Under the pieces are notes generated by a model. The model did no database searches, had not been told where the DNA came from, and worked only from the letters and a program-made list of their open reading frames with translations. The position numbers were made by a program, and so were the translations under genes. From CAADGU01 sp964581605 (GTDB lineage Bacteria > Chloroflexota > Anaerolineae > Promineifilales > Promineifilaceae): a stretch of DNA of 20,480 bases. Location: contig CAZOPF010000098.1 of NCBI GenBank assembly GCA_964581605.1, positions 1 through 20,480 on the forward strand. Reading direction: 5' to 3'. Positions 15,561 through 20,480 of this stretch are shown one piece after another (the stretch's first letter is position 1; every line of letters starts with the position of its first letter).

Positions 15561-15612
15561 TCCTCCAAAAACGAAGGAGGGGCATGTCACTTTGGGCGAC
15601 ATGCCCCTCCTT
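15561..15612 (-). promoter_or_regulatory. pyrG leader hairpin with U-run and competing anti-Shine-Dalgarno
   Basis: Perfect 15-bp arms AAGGAGGGGCATGTC (15574-15588) and GACATGCCCCTCCTT (15598-15612) enclose a 9-nt loop. In the minus-strand RNA the stem is followed by CGUUUUU (15573-15567) and immediately by the pyrG ribosome binding site GGAGGA (15566-15561). This is the structure of an intrinsic terminator, but it leaves no room for a promoter before pyrG, so it most likely acts as an attenuator. The 3' arm contains CCCCUCC, which could instead pair with the pyrG GGAGG; the 5' arm carries a copy of the same GGAGG. Confidence 0.65.
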
Positions 15613-15658
15613 TGATTACGTTCCTTAGGGCGAATGGTTGATTCGCGTTGGTTTGTGT

Positions 15659-16027
15659 CTAAAGTAATCTTTCCAGATCATCGGCCGCTCGCTGCATATC
15701 CAGAAAAATGAGGCCCAACTTGGCCTGTGCCCGCGCCAATACCGTTAATACGGCATCTTCACCAATAGCGCGGAGGACAATAATACCGGCGCTGCCTTTA
15801 ATATGAACCTGTTCCAGGTCACCACGGGCCAGTTCGCTGGCAATCCGATCACCAAGAGAGAGCATGGCGGCGGACATGGCGGAGATACGGTCTTCATCTA
15901 CCCCGGCGGGCAGTGATGAGGCCATAATGAGGCCGTCTACGCTGACGACGGCGGATGCTTCAATATCTGGTGTGCCAGCTTGCAGGTCTCGCAACCTGTC
16001 AACCATCATCTCTGTACGCGATCTCAT
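15659..16027 (-). CDS. Roadblock/LC7 domain protein
   Basis: A 122-aa protein consisting of a single Roadblock/LC7 (MglB-like) domain. Landmarks are SAVVSVDGLIMASSLPAG (early beta hairpin), DEDRISAMSAAMLSLGDRIA (helix) and GSAGIIVLRAIGEDAVLTVL (late strands). Family members dimerise and regulate Ras-like small GTPases of the MglA type, but no GTPase gene is nearby, so the partner is unknown. AAGGAGAG 6 nt before ATG 16027 fixes the start, and a strong promoter lies about 170 nt upstream. The pyrG start codon lies 103 nt downstream on the same strand, separated by the leader hairpin, so the two may be cotranscribed. Confidence 0.88.
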   Translation of the reverse strand: MRSRTEMMVDRLRDLQAGTPDIEASAVVSVDGLIMASSLPAGVDEDRISAMSAAMLSLGDRIASELARGDLEQVHIKGSAGIIVLRAIGEDAVLTVLARAQAKLGLIFLDMQRAADDLERLL

Positions 16028-16056
16028 CCAGACTCTCCTTCTCTGTGATTAGGACA

Positions 16057-16103
16057 TGTTGACATTTTTGGGGATGCTCTGGTTTCCTTTGATGGTGTCA
16101 ACA
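16057..16103 (-). promoter_or_regulatory. Inverted repeat in the Roadblock gene leader
   Basis: TGTTGACA (16057-16064) and TGTCAACA (16096-16103) are perfect 8-bp inverted arms 31 nt apart, inside the leader between the predicted transcription start and the gene. They could form an RNA hairpin or a spaced operator. Confidence 0.3.
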
Positions 16104-16203
16104 CTACCTAGTTGGGGACAATTTTCCTAAACACCTGTTAGAGATAACTTCTTCTGAATTGGGTAGTAACTTTATATACATTATGTTAGGAAAGAACGAG
16201 GGG

Positions 16204-16232
16204 ATAATACCATAAGGGTTAGGGGCTGTCAA
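16204..16232 (-). promoter_or_regulatory. Strong sigma70-type promoter of the Roadblock-pyrG unit
   Basis: On the minus strand, TTGACA (16232-16227), a 17-bp spacer and TATTAT (16209-16204) match 6/6 and 5/6. The predicted start near 16197 gives a leader of about 170 nt. It lies in the 336-bp gap 16028-16363, which otherwise holds an inverted repeat and a word-repeat stretch but no credible gene. Confidence 0.7.
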
Positions 16233-16277
16233 ACAATGATAAGGCGGGAAAGGGGTAGGAAAATAGGGGGAGTGGGC

Positions 16278-16378
16278 GTGGTGCGTGAGGCATAATCCAT
16301 GAGGCGTAATCCGTGACCTGAAGTCCGTAAACCGATTTCTGATAACAGATTCTGGCTGACGGGTCACGGATTACCGGA
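16278..16378. repeat. Word-repeat sequence (GGCGTAATCC/CGTGA family) at the 3' end of the DUF4129 gene
   Basis: The words GCATAATCC, GCGTAATCC, CGTGACC, AGTCCGTAA and CGGATTACCGG are repeated with changes through this stretch, which runs into the last codons of the DUF4129 gene. ATGAGGCGT (16299-16307) matches the repeat at 9848-9856, inverted. Confidence 0.5.
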
Positions 16379-17863
16379 CTGGGGTGTTGCCTGCTGTAAA
16401 TCGTGCCATGCCTGACGGATGGCTTGCAGTTCGGTCTCGGATTCGGGGAGTTCGCCGTAACGCACTTTGATATAGGCGTTGGTGATGAGGCGGGTATCGG
16501 CCTGGTTTTGCGGCCAGGCTTGAGCCAGCGTGGATAGGTATTCGTAAGGGGTTTCGGTTTCTAGTTTGGGGTAGCCGTACGCTTCGGCGAGGTCCATCAT
16601 TTGTTTGTAGATGCGACGGATGGACACGGCCGTGCGCCAACCCCGCCATAGCCCCAACCGGCCCAACATCTTTTGGAGTAGACTGGCCCCTTCGTCAGGA
16701 GTGGTTTGCGAGATATGCCCAGAAGTGGTCGAACGGCCGGTCACGGCCGTTTGCCGATACAGTTGTTGCAGCAGTAATGCCACTACCAGGATGACGGCCA
16801 CTACCAGCAGCATGATAATAATCTGCACATTCACGCTCACACCCCCTTCAATGACAACTTCTTCTTCAGCAGCAAACGGGAGCAAGGGTTCAAGAGGCTG
16901 TAGTCGCCGGGCCATTTGCTGCATGAGCAACATGAGATTGGTCAACCAATCCCATGAAATGCGGGCGGCGACCATTTGGGCCAGTAAGAAAAAGGGTTGC
17001 AACAGGTAACTGAGGGCAGCAACGGCCGTAATCACCGTAGCCCTTAATGCCAACCATAACGGCCCCAGCACCCCCATCACTGCCGACGCCGATTCGCCGC
17101 TGGCGAGAAGGGCAACCGCCCCGGCCATAAACACAATCAGCAAACCGGCCGAGAGGATGAGCAGCAGCCAGCGTGGCGTGAGCGACGCACTGTGCCCCGT
17201 TTCGTCCTGGGCTATTTCTTCAGCGCGGGTGAGGGCTACGGCCGTCAGCCCCGCCAGAAAAAACAGCAGCAGAAAGGGCGTAGCGCCACCATACAAGTTA
17301 CGGCCGCTTACATAGGCTACTATTGGCGCAATGATCAGGCCACCCACCCGCAGCCGCAGCCCCATACGGCCGATGCTCATCTCCCGGCCGGCCAGTTGAA
17401 TTCCCCGCGCCCACATCAACACCACCAGGAAAAAGATGGTCACATCTCGCAACCAGAGTACATTCCCCGTTTCATTCATGTACCGAAAGAACAGACCCAG
17501 CCAGCTTACATCCCACCATGATTGCGGTTCATACACCAACGTGCGCAGCGACAGGAACAGCAGCAACGCCAGCCCCACCGCCATGACCACCTGCTGGTGT
17601 TGGGGGGGCACAAACAGGACGCCCATCAGCCGCACCAGACTAAAGGCCAGCAACATGATGACCAGCAGCCACAGAAAAAAGAGGCCTGGCGGCCACAAAC
17701 GCGCCCAATCCATAATCGCCAGAGCAAACGGCGTTAACAAGGCCACATCCATCACCGCCCAGCACAAATACAACAGCTCATGCTGGCAGATGGCCCACAG
17801 CTTCAGGAGTTTCTCCTGGCGGGTTGTCTCTGGTTGGTTAAGGGCAAGACCTTTTGATTGCAT
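16364..17863 (-). CDS. Polytopic membrane protein with C-terminal DUF4129 domain
   Basis: A 499-aa protein with about eight to ten hydrophobic helices in residues 25-310, a periplasm-like loop (about 310-345), one more helix (about 347-368) and a soluble C-terminal domain (about 395-495). That domain contains AYGYPKLETETPYEYLSTLA and ITNAYIKVRYGELPESE, the recognisable DUF4129 pattern. The domain is usually found with transglutaminase-like proteins in MoxR/DUF58 operons, which matches the genes upstream; its biochemical role is not established. ATG 17863 is used, with no good ribosome binding site. The last codons lie in a repeat-like sequence, so the end may have changed recently. Confidence 0.8.
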   Translation of the reverse strand: MQSKGLALNQPETTRQEKLLKLWAICQHELLYLCWAVMDVALLTPFALAIMDWARLWPPGLFFLWLLVIMLLAFSLVRLMGVLFVPPQHQQVVMAVGLALLLFLSLRTLVYEPQSWWDVSWLGLFFRYMNETGNVLWLRDVTIFFLVVLMWARGIQLAGREMSIGRMGLRLRVGGLIIAPIVAYVSGRNLYGGATPFLLLFFLAGLTAVALTRAEEIAQDETGHSASLTPRWLLLILSAGLLIVFMAGAVALLASGESASAVMGVLGPLWLALRATVITAVAALSYLLQPFFLLAQMVAARISWDWLTNLMLLMQQMARRLQPLEPLLPFAAEEEVVIEGGVSVNVQIIIMLLVVAVILVVALLLQQLYRQTAVTGRSTTSGHISQTTPDEGASLLQKMLGRLGLWRGWRTAVSIRRIYKQMMDLAEAYGYPKLETETPYEYLSTLAQAWPQNQADTRLITNAYIKVRYGELPESETELQAIRQAWHDLQQATPQSGNP

Positions 17864-17871
17864 GATCGGTT

Positions 17872-17962
17872 ATAAACGGGCGCGGATTTTCGCAGATTTA
17901 CGGGATTTTCGCGGATATTTATTCTGATAATCCGCGTTCATCCGCGTTTGTCTGTGTCCTAT
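17872..17962. repeat. Word-repeat sequence (CGCGGATTTTCGC family) between DUF58 and DUF4129 genes
   Basis: Nearly the whole 95-bp gap repeats CGCGGAT, TTTTCGC and the inverse ATCCGCG (for example CGCGGATTTTCGCAGATTTA, then AATCCGCGTTCATCCGCG). The two halves are mutually complementary and could fold into a long imperfect hairpin. From general knowledge, similar CGCGGATT-type filler is common between genes in many environmental bacteria. Confidence 0.6.
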
Positions 17963-19413
17963 AAACCTTCTCTTTCAAATGATATTTCCACCGGTTCCGG
18001 CGTGGGAATTTGCCCCAGAGCGGCTTCGGTGGCGGTGTGATGTTTGATCCCTTTTTGGAAGGCGGGCGTGTTGGCGGGAATGTGATAGGTGAGGATGTTG
18101 CCCAACCCTTTGGGCGGCGGCTCATCGGCCAGCGATACCAGCGTCACCCGCCGTCCGGCCTCTTTCAGCCGAATGAGAGTTATCAGAATTTCTTCGGTGA
18201 CAAATGCCGTGACCAACACGAGCGTACTGGCCCACGGCAGCCGGGAACTTTCGCGCAGCATCATCTTTTCAATGGAGCCGGTGCCAAATTCAGTGACGGC
18301 CGCTAATGCTTCCAGCACACGCCCCAATTGTTCTGGTGAACGGCCGGGGGGCACCCGAATCGGCTGATCGGAGTTGGGTACTGCGCCATTGGCATACACG
18401 CCCACGCCCCAGCCTTGTTGGATGCCATAATTGGCAATGGAGCCGGTAACGCTGACGGCCCGTTCCAGTTGTTCCGGGTCGAAACCAAGCCAATGTTTGG
18501 CATAGGTAGCCACGTTCAAAAAGACGGCGATGGTCATGCCGGTGGAGGGATCATACACTTTGGTTTGCAGATGGCCGCGCACGGCCGTAGCCTTCCAATG
18601 CACATCCCGAAAACGGTCGCCCGGTTGGTAGTCTCGAATCCCCTGTGTTTTGATAGGGTCAGTAAACAGGCTGCGTAACACTTTTACTTCGCCAAACGGC
18701 TCTTTGGGCGGCAGCCCCAACTCCGCCAACGGGTAAATTTGCGGGTACACCACCAGATGATCATGGTAGGCATGGTCACGGGTGAGCGTGAACAGCGTAA
18801 AAATGTCCCCCGAAGCATAGGAAACGGGGCCAAGTTTATAAAAACCGCGCTTGGGGAAGCGCAATGTCACCTGCCGCTCCACCGTTTCCCGGCCGGCCAT
18901 TGAAAGGGTGATCTGCCAGGTGTATTGCCCGATGATCTCGCTGGCCGTTTGCGCCAGCACACTTTCCTGCTCAATGGCTATCGGCAGCGTGTCCCGGATT
19001 TGTACCCAGGTCAGCGGCAGCGGCTTGTCGTTGACCATGTACATGCTCATTTGTATGGGTTCACCAGGGAAGACGCGGGTGCGGTCAAAACTGCGTTCAT
19101 AAGCCACACCCACCAGGGCCACGTTTTTCCACAGGCGGCTGACTCCGGCAATGAGCAGCAGCGCCACGCCCAGGGCGATCATCGGCGCGGAACGGCCGGC
19201 CAGCAGTCCCACAATCACAAAAAGGAGAGCCAATGGCACCCAGGCATCGCTGAAAATGCTATGTTCTCGTTCACGGAAAACCAGACCACGCGCCTGGGCA
19301 ACCGAGGCCACATCCATGCCTCCCGTGCGCCAGACATTGGCCCGCGCCTGTTTTTGTATCTCTTTCTGGGTTTCCCGCGCCAGGAGTTGGATGTGGTAGA
19401 TGTTTTCGCTCAT
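17959..19413 (-). CDS. DUF58 domain protein (MoxR-associated, vWA-like)
   Basis: A 484-aa protein with two adjacent membrane helices (about 58-92), a beta-rich domain (about 105-215, RTRVFPGEPIQMSMYMVND) and the DUF58 hallmark GIRDYQPGDRFRDVHWKATA (258-277) followed by KVYDPSTG. A vWA-like fold follows (TIAVFLNVATYA ... ERAVSVTGSIANYGIQQGWG). DUF58 proteins are typical partners of MoxR ATPases; they are thought to act as vWA-type adaptors in assembly or maturation of other proteins. It lies 72 bp after the MoxR gene. An N-terminal soluble stretch of about 55 residues precedes the helices, longer than usual. No clear ribosome binding site precedes ATG 19413. Confidence 0.9.
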   Translation of the reverse strand: MSENIYHIQLLARETQKEIQKQARANVWRTGGMDVASVAQARGLVFREREHSIFSDAWVPLALLFVIVGLLAGRSAPMIALGVALLLIAGVSRLWKNVALVGVAYERSFDRTRVFPGEPIQMSMYMVNDKPLPLTWVQIRDTLPIAIEQESVLAQTASEIIGQYTWQITLSMAGRETVERQVTLRFPKRGFYKLGPVSYASGDIFTLFTLTRDHAYHDHLVVYPQIYPLAELGLPPKEPFGEVKVLRSLFTDPIKTQGIRDYQPGDRFRDVHWKATAVRGHLQTKVYDPSTGMTIAVFLNVATYAKHWLGFDPEQLERAVSVTGSIANYGIQQGWGVGVYANGAVPNSDQPIRVPPGRSPEQLGRVLEALAAVTEFGTGSIEKMMLRESSRLPWASTLVLVTAFVTEEILITLIRLKEAGRRVTLVSLADEPPPKGLGNILTYHIPANTPAFQKGIKHHTATEAALGQIPTPEPVEISFEREGL

Positions 19414-19427
19414 GGATGTTCAAGGGG

Positions 19428-19492
19428 GGCAGGTGGCAAGTTGCAAGTTGCAGGTAATGACTTGCCACTTGCGACCTGCTACTTGCTACCTG
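19428..19492. repeat. Word-repeat sequence (GGCAAGTTGC family) at the MoxR stop
   Basis: AAGTTGC is repeated in tandem, followed by inverted variants (ACTTGCCACTTGC, CTACTTGCTACC), and CAGGT/ACCTG at the two ends are complementary. It fills the MoxR-DUF58 gap, and the MoxR stop codon (19486-19488) lies inside it. GGTGGCAAGTTGC (19432-19444) is the exact inverse of 13818-13830. Confidence 0.55.
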
Positions 19493-20424
19493 TCCTCCAC
19501 CGGCACCGTTACTGTGTTCACGATGTCGCGGATGATGTCGGTGGGTTGGCGGCCGCGCAGACGGGTTTGCGGATTGACGGCCAGGCGGTGGGTGAGGACG
19601 TAGGGGGCCAACTGTTTCACATCGTCGGGGATGACAAAGTCACGGCCGTGAATGGCCGCCCGCGCTTTACTGGTGTGATACAAGGCCATGGTAGCACGCG
19701 GGCTGGCACCTAAGGCAATATCTTCATGGCTGCGCGTGGCCCGGCAAATGTTGACCACATACTGCCGCACGCTTTCCTCCACCCGTACTGCTCGCACGTC
19801 GGTTTGCATGGTCATAACTTCGGTCGGTTCCACCACTTTTTCCAGTGTTTCCAGTGGGTCTTGCCGTTCAAAACGGAGCAGCAGGTCATTTTCTTCGCTG
19901 GCGGATGGGTAGCCGATGGCAATTTTCATCAGGAAACGGTCAAGCTGCGCTTCGGGCAAGGGGAACGTGCCTTCCAGTTCAACGGGGTTTTGGGTAGCCA
20001 GGACGAGAAACGGCCGTGGCAGTTCATGGGTGGCAATATCCACCGTCACCTGCCGCTCCTGCATCGCTTCCAACAGTGCCGATTGGGTGCGTGGTGTGGC
20101 CCGGTTGATCTCGTCCGCCAGCAGAATCTGGGCAAAAATGGGGCCGGGCCGGAACTCAAACTCCTGTTTTTTCTGGTTGTAGAAGTAGATGCCGGTCACG
20201 TCGGAGGGCAGCAGGTCGGGGGTGAATTGGATGCGGTGAAAGGTGCAGCCAAGCGAGGCGGCAATGGTTTTGGCCAGGGTGGTTTTGCCGGTGCCAGGCA
20301 CATCTTCCAGCAGCAAATGGCCGTTGGTGAGCATGGCAATGAGGGCCAGGTCAATTACTTCGTCTTTACCGACGATGACTTTCTGGATATTTTGGCGGAG
20401 GCGGGTGGCGGTTTGGGAAATCAT
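19486..20424 (-). CDS. MoxR-family AAA+ ATPase
   Basis: A 312-aa AAA+ ATPase with Walker A VPGTGKTT (42-49), Walker B LLADE (101-105) continuing INRATPRTQSALLEAMQE, sensor 1 ATQNP (143-147) followed by EGTFPLPEAQLDRF, and a C-terminal lid with sensor 2 region GASPRATMALY. These are the full MoxR signatures. MoxR proteins act as chaperone-like ATPases that activate or mature partner complexes with vWA/DUF58 proteins. This is the first gene of the MoxR-DUF58-DUF4129 unit in the window. ATG 20424 is used; the sequence before it is an octamer array without a ribosome binding site. The last two codons fall in a repeat. Confidence 0.95.
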   Translation of the reverse strand: MISQTATRLRQNIQKVIVGKDEVIDLALIAMLTNGHLLLEDVPGTGKTTLAKTIAASLGCTFHRIQFTPDLLPSDVTGIYFYNQKKQEFEFRPGPIFAQILLADEINRATPRTQSALLEAMQERQVTVDIATHELPRPFLVLATQNPVELEGTFPLPEAQLDRFLMKIAIGYPSASEENDLLLRFERQDPLETLEKVVEPTEVMTMQTDVRAVRVEESVRQYVVNICRATRSHEDIALGASPRATMALYHTSKARAAIHGRDFVIPDDVKQLAPYVLTHRLAVNPQTRLRGRQPTDIIRDIVNTVTVPVEDR

Positions 20425-20480
20425 AGTGTTTGAGTGTTTGGGTGTTTGGGTGTTTGGGTGTTTAGGTGTTTGGGTGTTTG
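20425..20480. repeat. Octamer tandem array (GTGTTTGG) upstream of MoxR, running off the window
   Basis: About seven consecutive copies of an 8-bp unit GTGTTTGG (variants GTGTTTGA, GTGTTTAG) start one base before the MoxR ATG and continue to the window edge. The MoxR leader RNA would read as CAAACAC repeats. The same word occurs at 2894-2945. Confidence 0.8.

Noticed and set aside
15561..15612. The classic Gram-positive reiterative-transcription attenuator of pyrG
   Set aside because: That mechanism needs a C/U-rich 5' arm of the stem and a GGGC start; here the 5' arm is purine-rich and no such start is evident.
16104..16367. An 87-codon open frame on the minus strand after the DUF4129 gene
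   Set aside because: Its first third is translated from the word-repeat stretch, it contains the Roadblock promoter, and the protein shows no domain or plausible composition.
20425..20480. CRISPR-like array
   Set aside because: The 8-bp units are contiguous, with no spacers and no cas genes.
1..20480. tRNA, rRNA, riboswitch, integrase or attachment site
   Set aside because: I looked through the gaps and saw no T-loop-like sequences, conserved rRNA segments or mobile-element genes; a covariance-model search was not possible here.

Overview
The window looks like a chromosomal segment of moderate GC content from a Chloroflexota-type bacterium (Anaerolineae/Caldilineae-like). This is an inference from gene content and style: a three-S1-domain protein, a membrane Ser/Thr kinase with a Thr/Ala/Pro-rich linker and SH3-like ectodomain, an orphan Roadblock protein, a MoxR-DUF58-DUF4129 cluster, and a NarI/HdrD-type iron-sulfur oxidoreductase next to fatty-acid oxidation functions. 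No rRNA, tRNA, CRISPR array, transposase or phage gene is visible. Fifteen protein genes are supported, 13 on the minus strand and 2 on the plus strand.

Layout. 1-742 (minus): N-terminal part of an FtsK/SpoIIIE DNA translocase, cut by the window edge. 818-1801 (minus): S1-domain RNA-binding protein with its own near-ideal sigma70 promoter and a leader hairpin. 2081-6282 (minus): likely operon of PknB-type kinase, ABC ATPase and ABC-2 permease; the kinase stop overlaps the ATPase start. 6289-6426: compact divergent promoter region. 6427-7116 (plus): small stand-alone P-loop ATPase. 7245-9275 (plus): membrane NarI-like/4Fe-4S/CCG oxidoreductase resembling ETF:menaquinone oxidoreductase, converging on rlmH (9318-9797, minus) across a hairpin. 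9853-12297 (minus): P1B-4-like metal ATPase. 12516-13664 (minus): acyl-CoA dehydrogenase, probably a source of electrons (through ETF, not in the window) for the oxidoreductase. 13882-15555 (minus): CTP synthase with a terminator-like hairpin in its leader, preceded by a Roadblock/LC7 gene (15659-16027) with a strong promoter. 16364-20424 (minus): DUF4129 membrane protein, DUF58 protein and MoxR AAA ATPase, transcribed in the order MoxR, DUF58, DUF4129.

Two DNA-level features stand out more than any single gene. The palindromic octamer ACGGCCGT occurs about 35 times (eye count) where chance predicts well under one; it is used in all three codon frames and also between genes, like the cyanobacterial HIP1 palindrome. 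In addition, many intergenic junctions hold a different low-complexity 'word-repeat' sequence, built from 5-9 nt words repeated directly and inverted, sometimes running into gene ends; two of these sites 5.6 kb apart share an exact 13-mer. These two signals are the best candidates for something undescribed.
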